Assembly (NCBI RefSeq): GCF_011174705.1
Contig: NZ_JAANIJ010000001.1
Coordinates: forward strand, 1,984,001 to 2,048,000
Length of the DNA: 64,000 nucleotides
Source: Tessaracoccus coleopterorum
GTDB taxonomy: Bacteria; Actinomycetota; Actinomycetes; Propionibacteriales; Propionibacteriaceae
Reading direction: 5' to 3'
Made by a program: the position numbers and the translations under genes
Notes under the pieces: generated by a model
The model's database searches: none
What the model was told of the DNA's origin: nothing
What the model saw: only the letters and a program-made list of their open reading frames with translations
Part shown: positions 1 through 11,702 of the stretch, one piece after another
Layout of the letters: every line of letters starts with the position of its first letter
How positions within the stretch are numbered: the first letter of the stretch is position 1

Positions 1-37
1 CCACTCAGGGAGACGCGCTTGTCAGCGCCGCATCGCC

Positions 38-1843
<1,806 letters not shown>

Positions 1844-1975
1844 GAGTTTCTCCAACCTGGTGGTGTGCGCTTCGTTGCGGGATGAGCTCTTGCATTCACC
1901 ATAGGTAAGGAAGCCGGTCGGGCATGTGGTCCAAAGGGTGTGAAATATGGCAAGTCTTCACGTATCGTGAACTCC

Positions 1976-3405
1976 ATGGCCGATCTATCCACGCTCGGAC
2001 GTCGAATCCGGCATTTCCGCACCAGGGCTGGTCTCACCCTTGAAGAACTGGGGGAGATCACAGGAACCGCGCCCAGCCAGCTGTCCATGGTGGAGAACGG
2101 GCACCGCGAACCCCGCCTCTCGCTGCTCGAGGCGATCGCCTCGGCGGTGAAGGTCTCCGCTTCCGATCTCCTGGCGGCGGAGCCTCCGTCGCCCAGGGCC
2201 GCGCTGGAGATCGAGCTGGAGAAGGCCCAGGCCGCGCCCGCCTACAAGGAGTTGGGGCTGCCCAACCTGCGACCGAGTCGGGCCATGTCCGACCAGGTGC
2301 TGAAGACGATCGTCGGCCTGCACCGCGAGCTCGACCGCCGCGCCCGGATGGCGATCGCCACCCCGGAGCAGGCCCGGCGCGCCAACACTCAACGACGCAG
2401 CCACATGCGCGAGCGGAACAACTACCTTCCTGAGATCGAACTGATCGCAGAGCAGGTCACCAAGGCCGTGCGGCACACCTCCGGAGCGCTCACCCACCGC
2501 ACCGTTGCGGAGATGGCCAGCCGGGTCGGGCTGACCATCGTCCACACCGACGGCCTTCCCCACTCGGCGCGCGCAGTGGTCGACCTCGAGCACGGCCGGA
2601 TCTACATCCCGCCCGCGTCGATCCCCGGCGGCCACGGGCTGCGGTCCCTTGCCCTGCAGGCGGTGGCCAACCGCGTCCTCGAGCATGAGGCCCCCGTCGA
2701 TTACGCCGACTTCCTCCGCCAACGCCTCGAGGCCAGCTACTTCGCCGCCGCGTGCCTGATGCCGCGCGCCGCCTCCGTGGACTTTCTCGAGCGGGCGAAG
2801 CGCGACCGCAACATCGCGATCGAGGACTTCCGTGACACGTTCGGCGTCACCCACGAGAGCGCGGCGCTCCGGTTCACCAACCTGGCCACGCAGCACCTCG
2901 GGATCACGCTCCACTACCTGCGGGTCGACGGCGACGGTTCCGTCGTCGGCGCCTACGAGAACGACGGCCTCCCGCTGCCGCAGGACGCCACGGGCTCGAC
3001 CGAGGGTGAGGTGGTGTGCCGCCACTGGAGTGCCCGGAAGGCCTTCGCCCGGTCCACGCGCACCAGCGAGCACTACCAGTACACGGACACCCCGGCCGGC
3101 ACCTTCTTCGAGTCGACGCAGACCGGCACCGGTGCCACGGCGGAGTTCTCGATCACCCTCGGCGTCCCCTACGCGGCGTCGAAGTGGTTCCGGGGGCGCG
3201 AGTCGCAGGACCGCGAGGTGTCGACCTGCCCCGACGTGCGCTGCTGCCGCAGGCCCGAGGACGGGCTGACCGAGCGGTGGAAGGGCAGGCGTGGGCCTCG
3301 CCCCGGGTCAGCACCCACCTGTTCGCGCCGCTGCCGCAGGGCACCTACCCCGGTGTGGACGACCGTGAACTCTACGAGTTCCTGGAAGACCACGCGCGCG
3401 ACTGA
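1976..3405 (+). CDS. XRE/ScfR family regulator, RamB-like
   Basis: DNA-binding transcriptional regulator. Residues about 5-65 form an XRE helix-turn-helix (RRIRHFRTRAGLTLEELGEI, then SQLSMVENGHREPRLS). The middle has an IrrE-like fold without an HExxH motif. The C-terminal part (DUF2083 type) has a Cys cluster, STCPDVRCCRRPEDG. This architecture matches actinobacterial RamB regulators of acetate metabolism. The ATG before ADLSTLGRR is preferred to an upstream in-frame GTG at 1940, because the HTH normally begins close to the N-terminus. One frame change near 3288 must be bridged to reach the expected end LYEFLEDHARD. It is transcribed away from pckG across about 130 bp, so control of pckG is a reasonable inference. 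A RamB assignment rests on architecture only. Confidence 0.85.
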
Positions 3406-3442
3406 TCGCGCCTGAATCAGCCTGACGGGCTGGGCCGGCCCG

Positions 3443-3458
3443 TACGCTGGTGGGCGTG
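3443..3458 (+). promoter_or_regulatory. -10 box for a leaderless start
   Basis: TACGCT fits TANNNT and ends 7 bases before the GTG of the DUF456 gene. This spacing is typical of leaderless actinobacterial mRNAs. No -35 element is obvious. Confidence 0.45.
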
Positions 3459-3947
3459 ACCCCTGAGATCATCGCCGCCATCGTGGCTGGAGCCCTTGCC
3501 CTCGTCGGCCTCGCCGGCATCGTGTTCCCCGTACTCCCGGGCAGCATCACGGTGGGCGCCGGCGCGCTCGTCTGGGCAATCTGGGGTGCCTCGGGTTGGG
3601 GCTGGGTCGGCTTCGGCGTGATCGCTGTGCTCCTGATCATCGGTGCCACCAGCAGTTGGCTGCTCACGGGCCGGTCGCTGCAGAGGCACGAGGTGCCGAA
3701 GTGGCCGATCGTCTTCGGGCTGGCGCTCGGCGTGGTGGGCATGTTCGTGCTTCCCGGCTTCGGCCTGCCCATCGGATTCGCCGTCGGGCTGCTGGCCGCG
3801 GAGTGGTTCCGGGTGCGTGACCTGCGCAAGGCGCTGACCACGAGCTGGGCGACGATCAAGGCGCTCGGGCTCGGCATCCTGATCGAGCTCGGCTGCGCGA
3901 TGGTGGCCGTCGGCGTCCTCGCCGTGAGCATCGCCACCGCCTGGTGA
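3456..3947 (+). CDS. DUF456 family membrane protein
   Basis: Small integral membrane protein of 163 residues with an intact frame. It has four to five hydrophobic segments: residues 3-20, 24-45, 48-65, 85-115 and 140-162. Glycine-rich turns such as GIVFPVLPGSITVGAG and LPGFGLPIGFAVGLL are typical of the DUF456 (PF04306) family, whose function is unknown. I chose the GTG at 3456 because TACGCT, a TANNNT -10 box, lies 7 bases upstream. This is the arrangement of a leaderless actinobacterial transcript, and no Shine-Dalgarno sequence is needed. An in-frame GTG two codons earlier is the alternative. Neighbours give no functional clue. Confidence 0.85.
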   Translation: MTPEIIAAIVAGALALVGLAGIVFPVLPGSITVGAGALVWAIWGASGWGWVGFGVIAVLLIIGATSSWLLTGRSLQRHEVPKWPIVFGLALGVVGMFVLPGFGLPIGFAVGLLAAEWFRVRDLRKALTTSWATIKALGLGILIELGCAMVAVGVLAVSIATAW

Positions 3948-3988
3948 GCCAGGGCAGCCGACATGGCCGGTGGGCTACGGACGCGCAG

Positions 3989-5043
3989 ATGAGCCACGAG
4001 CGGCTCCTGACGATCAGCACTTTCGGACGCGCGGTTGGCATTCCCGGAAGCGCGCTGCGGTACTACGCAGCTGAGGGGTGCTGATACCCGCCGATGTCGA
4101 CCCAGCCAACGGGTACCGCTTCTACGACCCTGCCCAGATCGAGACCGGTGTTCTGATCGGCAAAATGCGGGCCGCCGGCGTCCCTCTGCCGCTGATGCGC
4201 GATCTGCTGCAGGCCCCAGCAGGTGACGCGCTGGCGCTGGTCGATGAGTTGATCAGCCACCACAGATCAGACTCCGAGAACCGTCAAGCGGAGCTGTCGG
4301 TCCTTCGAGATGCCATCGCTGGGGCCATTCAGCAACCTCAACCCGCCCACGCGGTATGCCGCGGAGCGGCCCTTGCATCTGTCATCGCGCAGGTCGGATC
4401 GGCGACAGTCGGCGCAGCGGACGAGGTTTCGGGGTGGTGTGGGAGCTGCACGACGGGCTGCTCGAGTTGAGCGCCACCGATCGCTACTGGCTGGCATTCA
4501 GAACCCTGCGCACGAGCAGTTCGGAAGGCACCGCCAGGGCGATGACGCAGCTTTCCGCGGCGAACAATATCGCCGTTCACTGCGCCAGACGTGGAGAGGT
4601 GAGGGTTGAGTTCACGGGGGATGGGCTCTGCCTATCGGAGGGCAAGGGCCGCGTTCTGGCGCGGGCCGACCGGATCGAACGTGGCGTGCCCGATCTCGGC
4701 AGGCTGCTCTCAACTCAGCCCTCGGCGGTCCGGACGGTTGGATTCCCGCAGGGCCCGCTGGCGGGCTTCCTGCGCTCCCAGACGGGCAGGGTGCATCTCA
4801 TGCTGGACGATGACCGCGTCGCCATCGTTGGAGACGAGGGCGCACAATCGAGGGCTGGGCCTCCGAAGGTGGAGAACCAGGGCGGATCTGCGTCATGTTT
4901 CAGGCCGCTCTCCTCGCCGCCCCATCACGCTCTGTCATGGGGCTGAGGTGTTGCTCGAGGTGGTCGATGACCAGACGCCCGTGCGTGTGCTGTCGCCGCT
5001 GTCAGACGATCTCACCTGCCTCGTGATGCCCATGCGACCTTGA
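3989..5043 (+). CDS. MerR-type regulator fused to beta-clamp-like domains, frame-interrupted
   Basis: The N-terminus is a MerR winged helix: LLTISTFGRAVGIPGSALRY, then PANGYRFYDPAQIETGVLIG and an AGVPLPLMRDLL helix. After a linker (residues about 75-125) the sequence changes to the middle domain of the DNA polymerase III beta clamp, seen in LLELSATDRYWLAFRTLR near residue 165. The product ends VLLEVVDDQTPVRVLSPLSD then LVMPMRP, very like the clamp C-terminus. Total length is about 350 residues, so the HTH seems to replace the first clamp domain. At least three frame changes occur (near 4076, 4430 and 4850), the first at GAGGGGTG where one added G restores frame. It may be a DNA-bound regulator with clamp-like dimerisation. 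Function is unknown, and it is not the replicative DnaN. Confidence 0.7.
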
Positions 5044-5050
5044 CCTTCAG

Positions 5051-6333
5051 GTGGCTTCAACCCCCAACCTGACGGGCATGTCGATTCCTGAAAAGTGTCC
5101 TCCGCTTCCACGGCGGTTCCATGCGTGGTGGGCGGCTTCGACGCTGGCTGCGGCCGGTGACTCCATGTTGGCGTTCGCCCTGATCTGGACGGCGACGGGC
5201 CATGGACCGACCGCCGTGGCGCTGACGAGCACCCTCGCGGTCCTGCCCGGATCCTCTTGCTCCTGGTGGGCGGAGCGCTGGGGACAGGTTTGGTCCGCGC
5301 CGGTTTCTGATCATCGCCAACTCGCTCCAACTGGCCATCCTGGTGGTGTTGAGCGTCGTTTCGACTGCAGCACCGGGGTGGTCTTCCTCGGCGTGGCTGC
5401 CGGTGCCACCGGCGTAATCTCCGCCTTTCAGCAGCCCTCGGCGGTTGTGCTTCCCAGGCTGCTGATCAGCCACGAGCGTCAACTGCCGCGGGCCCTGGCA
5501 CGGATCTCTGGCAGCCAACAGATCGCCAGGATCCTCGGCGTTGGGGTCGGCGGAGCGGCCGCCGCGTCCATGCCTCTCTTCCTCGTGACCGCGGCCAACG
5601 CTGCAGTGGTGGCCCTCGGGTTGGTGGTGCTGTTCATGATCCGCGTCCCGAGTGGGTCTCGGCAGGAACCGCGGGAGTCGCAACGCGCCGGGATCTGGGG
5701 GCCCTCGCGGCCGGGGTCAGGTCTGCCCGGGCGCTCGGCCTGCTGCCGCTGCTGGCAGCGGTCGCACTGGTCTGTGCGGCCGTTCTCCCCACCGTCGCAG
5801 TCGTCCTGCCGAGCCTGGCGCGCGCCAACGGCTGGAGTGCCGCTCAGGCCGGGCTGCTCGATATCGGTTGGGCTGTGGGCATGCTGGCTGTCACGCTGCT
5901 GGTCTCCTACTTCGGGACGCTGGCGAGGTGTCAGCGCGCGCTGGTTGGCGGCCCGGCCGTGGTCTGCCTGGCTTTGGCAGCGCTAGCCCTTCCGCTGCCC
6001 TTCCCGATGGCCGTTGCCCTGTTACTGCTGACTGGAGCAGGCACCGCGTTGTTCACCACCCACGTTGCGCCGATGGTGCTGCAGGCAGCTCCGGCAGGCC
6101 AGCTGGCCCGCTTCCAGTCGCTCCTGGCCATCGTGCAACTTGCGCCACCGGTACTGCTGAACAGCCCGCTCGCGGCGCTGTCGGGCTCAGGTAGAAGCTC
6201 CACCGCGTTTCTGTTCGCCGCGCTGCTGGCGGGAGGTGGCGTACTTGCAGCCATCCACGGACCGCGACACCGACGCGGGCGGGAACGCGCAGCAGAGCCT
6301 CCGGCAGAGCCGACGGCATCGCCCAACCAGTAA
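5051..6333 (+). CDS. MFS transporter, frame-interrupted
   Basis: Polytopic membrane transporter of about 427 residues, split by at least three frame changes (near 5250, 5290-5390 and 5690-5870). N-terminal segment AASTLAAAGDSMLAFALIW, the loop VLPRLLISHERQLPRALA and the repeated helices up to LAGGGVLAAIHG resemble the MFS_3 class of drug or siderophore exporters. The start is uncertain: GTG 5051 is 7 bp after the preceding stop, and ATG 5078 is a second option. The close spacing to the MerR-clamp gene suggests co-transcription, which would make this transporter that regulator's likely target (inference). Substrate cannot be read from sequence. Confidence 0.75.
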
Positions 6334-6404
6334 CTCGTCAGGCCGCCGAGCGGCCGTTGGTGCCCGAGAATCGATGATGGCGTGAGTGTGGTTGGCTGAG
6401 GGCC

Positions 6405-6889
6405 ATGGAAATCCGTCAGTGTGTCGGCGCCGACCTCGAACTCCTGAGCCAGGTTTGGCCGAGCCCAGGTGTCTGGGAGGGCACCTCAGGAGGCAGGTCT
6501 CCGGAGAGGCTGCCTTCCTGGTCGCCCGGGAAGGTGACGAGCCCGTCGGGGTGGGCATGCTCCAGTGGACAGGCTGCGTGGGCGAGCGGGCACGGGCCGC
6601 GCTCCCGGGCGCCGTAGAGGTCAACCATCTCCAGGTGCGGGAGACATGGCGCGGGCGCGACATCGGCAGCGCGCTGATCGCCGCCGCCGAGACCCTGGCC
6701 AGGAGGCGTGGCCTGGGGCGGATGGTGCTCGCGGTTGATGCAGATAACCCAGCCGCAAGGTCGCTCTACCTGCGACTGGGCTACCGACCGACCGGCACCG
6801 TCGACACGTGCACCTACACCTACCGGGATGACGCCGGCGTCGAGCGGACTGCGACGGAGAGTTCGGAGGCACTGGTCAAGGACCTGTGA
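6405..6889 (+). CDS. GNAT family N-acetyltransferase
   Basis: Predicted cytosolic acyl-CoA-dependent acetyltransferase of about 161 residues. The acetyl-CoA binding motif A is clear: VNHLQVRETWRGRDIGSALI, where RGRDIGSAL matches the Q/RxxGxG/A pyrophosphate loop. The C-terminal motif B follows as NPAARSLYLRLGYRPTG. One frame change near 6475 separates the first 23 residues from the rest. The ATG at 6405 begins MEIRQC, a usual GNAT opening. The acceptor substrate is unknown. Confidence 0.85.
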
Positions 6890-6904
6890 TCTCGAGCCCT
6901 GCGT

Positions 6905-7817
6905 CTGCTGGGTTGTCTGCCGAGCGGGCCTGCGGTGGTCGGGTTTCTGCACCGGGTTGGGGTGATTTCGACACGCTGGGCGACTCGTTCCTCGTCGCCG
7001 GGCGGCTCAATCGACTGCTGTGGTCGGGCTCCCTGATGTACCGCTGGCTTGTCTGCCGAGCGGGCCTGCGGTGGTCGGGTTTCTGCACCGGGTTGGGGGT
7101 GATTTCGACACGCTGGGCGACTCGTTCCTCGTCGCCGGGCGGCTCAATCGACTGCTGTGGTCGGGCTCCCTGATGTACCGCTGGCTTGTCTGCCGAGCAC
7201 GCTCGCGGTGGTCGGGTTTCTGCACCATGTCGGGGGTGATTTCGACACGCTGGGCGACTCGTTCCTCGTCGCCGGGCGGCTCAATCGACTGCTGTGGTCG
7301 GGCTCTGCGTCTGCTGGCTTGCCTGCCGCGGCGGCGACACTGGAGGCTCAGTCGACTGCTGTGGTCGGGCTCCCTTGTGTATGGCTGGCTGGCTTGCCGC
7401 GGCGGTGATTCTGGGCTCGGTCGATTGCTGTGGTTGTGGTGGGTCTCGGCTGGGGCGATTGCGGCGGGTGGGGCGTTGGGGACCCTGGGGAGGTAGTCGG
7501 TTGAGCCGGGCTGCGGCGACGGAGGAGCCCGCTGGCCGTGTCGAAACCACTCCCGTCGACATCCGGGGACTCAGTCCCGACACTGTCGTCCGCGGTGGTC
7601 GGGTTTCTGCACCGGGTTGGGGTGATTTTGACACGCTGGGCGACTCGTTCCTCGTCGCTGGGCGGCTCAATCGACTGCTGTGGTCGAGTTCCTTATGCAC
7701 CGCTGGCTTGTCTGCCGCGCGGGCCTGCGGTGGTCGGGTTTCTGCACCGGGTTGGGGTGATTTCGACACGCTGGGCGACTCGTTCCTCGTCGCCGGGCGG
7801 CTCAATCGACTGCTGTG
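6905..7817 (+). repeat. Five copies of a ~136-bp repeat in two blocks
   Basis: Near-identical units begin GGTGGTCGGGTTTCTGCACC at 6934, 7070, 7207, 7594 and 7729, giving periods of 136, 137 and 135 bases. The first three are adjacent, a degenerate 250-bp stretch of related words follows, then come two more copies. Each unit holds TTTCGACACGCTGGGCGACT followed by GGCTCAATCGACTGCTGTGG. The TTCGA and TCGA words form a loose palindrome like the dispersed intergenic elements of other GC-rich actinobacteria. No convincing gene is present. It lies between a GNAT gene and a convergent membrane-protein gene. Confidence 0.85.
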
Positions 7818-7856
7818 CCCAGCGACCCGCCCGACGGATAGCGGCATCGATCTACT

Positions 7857-8455
7857 TCAGCCAGTGGCAGAACCGGTTCCCGCGAGCGTGCGGCGTCGGG
7901 CACGCAGGGCGGCGTCGATGACCAGGAGGCGGTGGGTGCGGCTGTGGCGGGGCAGGACGGCAAGTAGAAGCACCAGCACCACTGCGACTGCGCCCACGAC
8001 TATCAGAGCCGGGACGAGGCTCTCCGCTGCTGCGCGGGTGAGGTCGAAGACGACGGCCAGCACCACGACGTCGACGATGACAGCCAGCGCCGAACTGATC
8101 AGGAAACCGGGACGATGATCGCCTGCTGCGGGTTTCCTGGCATCACCGGAACGAAGACGGTTCCGGAACCAACCCACAAGGGGTGCCGGTTCCAGCCCCC
8201 ACCCCTTGCCCCGTCCATCTTGGCCCGGCGGATGCGGGTGCGGATGGTGCCGGTCGAGCGCCAGATCAGGTAGGGCGCCACGATGATGCTGATCACCGCC
8301 GAGTCCAGCGTCAGGGTGCCGAAGCTGAGACTGTCGCCCGCCAGCCAGAGAACCAGCGGAGGGAGGGCGACCAGGGCGAGGATGAACCACCGCTCCCGAC
8401 GGCGGGCGCGCGCCAGGTCTGCCTCCAGGTGGTCGCGGTCGGTGGTTTCCGTTAC
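7857..8455 (-). CDS. Hypothetical membrane protein (about 4 TM)
   Basis: Unrecognised protein of about 200 residues. The start opens TETTDRDHLEADLARARRRE, a charged coil. Two hydrophobic segments follow (WFILALVALPPLVLWLAG and SAVISIIVAPYLIWR), then after a frame change near 8110 two more (FLISSALAVIVDVVVLAVVF and ALIVVGAVAVVLVLLLAVL). The C-terminal tail is basic. The first codon is not resolved: in this frame the protein-like sequence begins at a GTA where the upstream gene ends, so the true start codon may be damaged by an indel. It overlaps the upstream membrane-protein gene by a few bases and is probably co-transcribed with it. Confidence 0.6.
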
Positions 8456-9051
8456 CCGAGGGACTGCAGGAGCCGGGTGAGCCCACGGTGGGAGCGATGC
8501 GACCGCAGCGCGTGCATCGCCGCCCTCCCGAAGGTGGCCTCGCGGATCGAGGCCAGTGACGCGAACACCATGGCCAGCAGGAACACCAGGATGCTGAACA
8601 GCGGGTTCTTCAGGGCAGCCGGCAGCATCCACCAGCAGGCTCCGCCCCGGCGGTGGCCAGCATGAGGATGAGGTTCTCCCTGACGTCCTGGATGGCGAGC
8701 ACCTCGTGGTCGGAAGCGGTGAGCGAGTCCTCGTCGGTGGATGCCCTCTCCTCGAGGTCGCGGGAACCCAACGGGGCCAGGTAGAGGGCAGCAGCAGCCC
8801 GACGATGATCCCGAGGACCGGCAGCGCGAGCGCGCCGGCGCTCTCCGCCCAGCGGTCGGCTGTCTGGACGAGTGCCCCCAGGAGAGGTGGCCGTCGGGCC
8901 AGACCGAGCCCAACAGGAAACTGGCGACCACGACCAGCAGCGACGCCAGCATGTTCAGGGCCACGGCCTTGGCGTAGCGCGAGATCAGTTCTGGCGCCTC
9001 GTCGAATGCGTCGTGAATGACGCCCGGCTCACGCATCTGAGTCATGGCCAT
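8452..9051 (-). CDS. Hypothetical membrane protein (about 4 TM)
   Basis: Unrecognised protein of about 200 residues, read across two or more frames. Residues about 24-50 form a helix (VALNMLASLLVVVASFLLG), followed by ALALPVLGIIVGLLLP. The final third has LFSILVFLLAMVFASLASI and ends HRGLTRLLQSLG. The start is ATG 9051 or ATG 9045; neither has a strong ribosome site. It follows arsA on the same strand after 92 bp, so it may belong to the arsenic transcript, but it does not resemble Acr3 or ArsB. Confidence 0.6.
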   Translation of the reverse strand: MAMTQMREPGVIHDAFDEAPELISRYAKAVALNMLASLLVVVASFLLGSVWPDGHLSWGHSSRQPTAGRRAPARSRCRSSGSSSGCCCPLPGPVGFPRPRGEGIHRRGLAHRFRPRGARHPGRQGEPHPHAGHRRGGACWWMLPAALKNPLFSILVFLLAMVFASLASIREATFGRAAMHALRSHRSHRGLTRLLQSLG

Positions 9052-9143
9052 GAGTCTGGCAGGGAAATCTCCCGGTTTCTCTGCGGGGAGCATCCATCGT
9101 CGTTCCAGGACGCCATCGGCTCAGTCGGTGATCGAGCCCCGAG

Positions 9144-10901
9144 CTAACCCCGCACGGCCGCCAGGTCGCGCAGAGCGGTGGTCCCGGTGGGTTCCTCGAC
9201 GAGGAGCGGGATGGTTGCCAGGCGACGCGCAAGGCCTCTCGCCGTCTCGATGTGTGGCGCCTCGCTCGCCGCCCGCGCCGCCAGCAGGGGTGCTTGGTCC
9301 CCGTACGGGTGATGGACTGGTTGATGATCCATCCCCAGGGGGTGATGCCCGCCCGCTGGAGGTCGGCGTCCAGATCGGCCGCCTCCTGCACCGGTGTGGC
9401 GTCGGGCAGCGCGACGATGAGGATGCGGGTCAGTTCCGGATCCTGGAGCCGCATGAGGGAGTGACGATTCCCGCGCCGGAGCCCATGCCGCGGACGATCT
9501 CGCGGTGGTAGGAGCCGGTGGCGTCCATCAGCAGCAGCGTGTGGCCGGTCGGTGCGGTGTCGATCACGACGAACTCTCTCCTGGCCCTGGAGACGAGGTG
9601 CGAGAACTCGCCGAAGACGGCGACCTCCTCGGTGCAGGGGGAGCGGAGATCCTCGAGGAGCTGCGCCTTCCCGTCCTCGTCGAGCCGCGCACCCTTCGTC
9701 GCCAACACCCGGTCGCGGTACGCCTGGGTGGCCGCCTCCGGATCGATGCGTGACACCGTCAGGTTCGCCGCCGTGCCTCCGTCGAGCGCCTGGTCGAGGT
9801 GTCCCGCCGGATCGGTGGTGGAAAGGTGGACCCGCTTGCCTCGGGCCGCAAGCTCCAGCGCGATCGCGGCCGCCGTGGTGGTCTTGCCCACGCCTCCCTT
9901 GCCCATGCACATGATCAGGCCGTGGTCCTGCCCGGCCAGCTCGTCGATAAGGTCTCCCAGGGCCCAGCCGTCGGCGGCACCCGAGGGCGGGGAGGCCGGC
10001 GCCAAGGGAACATCGCCGCCGTCGAGGAGCGCGCGGACGGCGTCGACTCCGACGACGCTGGTGGCACGCAGCGGCACCCGCGAGATCGCGAGTCGGCCCA
10101 GTTCCTCCGGCAGGTCTGCCAGTGCCTTCTGCTCGCGCGTGATGACGGCGTGGGCCAGCGGGTCTCCGCCCGCGGCCCCGTCGAGCACGCCGTTGATGAC
10201 CAGGTGCTGCTGCGTGATCCCGAGCGCGGCGAGTTCCCGGGAGGTGCGGGCAGCCTCGTCGAGGGTGGATTTCTGCGCCCGGGCCACGAGAACGAGCCGC
10301 GTCATGGACGGGTCGCTGAGCTTGGCGAGGGCCTCGGCGTACTGGCTCCGGGTCTTGTCCAGGCCGGACATCGGGCCGAGGCAGGACGCATCGCCCTTGC
10401 CCTCATTCAGGAAGGTGGTCCACTCGCCCGGCAGCTGCAGCAGGCGGATCGTGTGGCCGGTCGGCGCGGTGTCGAAGATGACGTGGTCGTACCCGGCGGT
10501 TGAGAGGTCGTCGGCGAGGAGATCGGTGAACTCGTTGAACGATGCGATCTCCGTGGTGCAGGAGCCGGACAGCTGCTCGGTGATGCTGATCAGCTCGGCC
10601 TCGGGCAGTAGGCCACGCACCGGGCCGATGATCTTCTCTCGGTAGGCCTCGGCGGCCGCCTCGGGATCGATCTCGATGGCGGAGAGCCCGGGGACGGAGG
10701 CGATCGGCGTCACGTGGTTGCCGATCCTCTGGTCGAACACCTGAGCCACATTGGACGCGGGATCGGTCGAGACGAGCAGAACCCGGCCGCCGGAATCGGC
10801 GATGCGGGTGGCGGTCGCGCAGGCCAGCGACGTCTTTCCCACCCCTCCCTTTCCAGTGAAGAACGCGAAACGGGGAGGTCGGTCAGGAAGGAATACGTCA
10901 T
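9144..10901 (-). CDS. arsA: Arsenite-stimulated pump ATPase ArsA, frame-interrupted
   Basis: Cytosolic ATPase that energises an arsenite efflux membrane protein. At about 586 residues it is a full duplicated ArsA. Each half has a deviant Walker A (FFTGKGGVGKTSLACA near residue 12, MCMGKGGVGKTTTAAA near 330) and the DTAP signature (DTAPTGHTIRLLQLPG and DTAPTGHTLLLMDATG). The Cys segments SGSCTTEIASFNEF, DASCLGPMSGL and RSPCTEEVAVFGEF correspond to the metalloid-binding region. The ATG at 10901 begins MTYSFLTDLP, and one frame change leads to RFAFFTGKGG. Two more breaks lie near the C-terminus, which ends TTALRDLAAVRG. It starts 3 bases after arsD. No Acr3 or ArsB partner is visible in the window. 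Confidence 0.93.
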
Positions 10902-10904
10902 GGC

Positions 10905-11269
10905 TCAGCAGCACCCCGTCGACTGCGCAGTTGACGAGCAGCATCCCTGGGTGGAGGCGCTCAGGCCCAGGTCGTCGCCCAGCCCGGCGAGCCTGCGCAG
11001 CTCCGTGCGGTCGGGGTAGCGGCCCGTCGCGACCGTCACGTCGTCGACCAACACGAGGGGAGCCCCGCCGATCCCGCGACGCGCAGGAAGTCGGCCACCA
11101 CCTTGTTGGATGCGAAGGCGCCGGGATCGTTGGCGAGGTTGGCCCGCTCGATGTCGACGCCCTGCCGCCGGAGGTGGTCGAGGTCGGCGGTGAACGAGAC
11201 CAGGGCTTCATCCACGTCGGTGCCGCAGACCCCGGTGTTGCAGCACAGGGCGGGCTCGAACACGCGGAT
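10905..11269 (-). CDS. arsD: Arsenic metallochaperone ArsD, frame-interrupted
   Basis: Metallochaperone that passes As(III) to ArsA. About 121 residues fits the family. It opens RVFEPALCCNTGVCGTDVD with the first vicinal Cys pair, then VDIERANLANDPGAFASN. After a frame change near 11070 it continues VDDVTVATGRYPDRTELRRL and ends with two more Cys pairs (GCCSSTAQSTGCC, then stop). This is the three-pair pattern of ArsD. No ATG is present at the expected start; the only nearby start is a GTG at 11263, just before FEPALCC. The upstream arsC frame runs straight into arsD without a stop, so a fusion or a hidden indel must be considered. Confidence 0.85.
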
Positions 11270-11283
11270 GCGCGGGCCAGCCG

Positions 11284-11685
11284 TCAGCTCCGTGTGCAGG
11301 GCCTCGACACGCGCCGCGATGTCGGCTACGACGAGCCGCATGCGATCCATCCCGTCGATGCCGCGCAGCGACGGTTCGTCGGTCACCCATGTCTCGATCC
11401 GGCCGCGCATACCAGGTACCGGCTCGACCACGGCCTCCTCGCCCAACACGACGATGCGGTCGACCTGAGCGACCTCGACGGGGTCGAGCGGGCGCGGCTC
11501 CTGGCCGCCATGGAGGCACCGAGATCGGCGACCGCGGCGACGGCCTCCTCGTTCAGGGTGGCCCCGGGACGGGTGCCGGCGGAGGAGACGTCAACCCCAC
11601 CGAGCTTCCGCATCAGGGCGGCCGCGATCTGCGACTTCCCGCCGTTCTTCACGCAGACGAACAGCACCGACGGACGAGCACCCAT
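11284..11685 (-). CDS. arsC: Arsenate reductase, low-molecular-weight phosphatase type
   Basis: Reduces arsenate to arsenite. The N-terminal catalytic loop is VLFVCVKNGGKSQIAAALM, the variant typical of actinobacterial, mycothiol-linked ArsC enzymes. SSAGTRPGATLNEEAV follows. One frame change near 11520 leads into VDRIVVLGEEAVVEPVPG and IETWVTDEP, the usual C-terminal half. The ATG at 11685 is well supported by GGAGG 7 bases upstream. The frame stays open through HTELTAG into ArsD; the end given is the TGA in the neighbouring frame. It is divergent from arsR across a short AT-rich operator region. Confidence 0.85.
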
Positions 11686-11702
11686 CACGACCTCCATGTA
11701 TC

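Noticed and set aside
3989..5043. Second replicative dnaN gene
   Set aside because: The first clamp domain is absent and a MerR HTH stands in its place; no dnaA, recF or gyrB nearby.
6905..7817. CRISPR array
   Set aside because: Units are about 136 bp, almost identical throughout and abut each other; there are no unique spacers and no cas genes.
7294..8118. 274-codon plus-strand frame across the repeats
   Set aside because: It is made of the repeat units themselves and runs antisense into the membrane-protein gene; no protein-like features.
8452..9051. Arsenite permease downstream of arsA
   Set aside because: Only about four membrane segments and no Acr3 or ArsB motifs; ArsB/Acr3 have ten or more segments.
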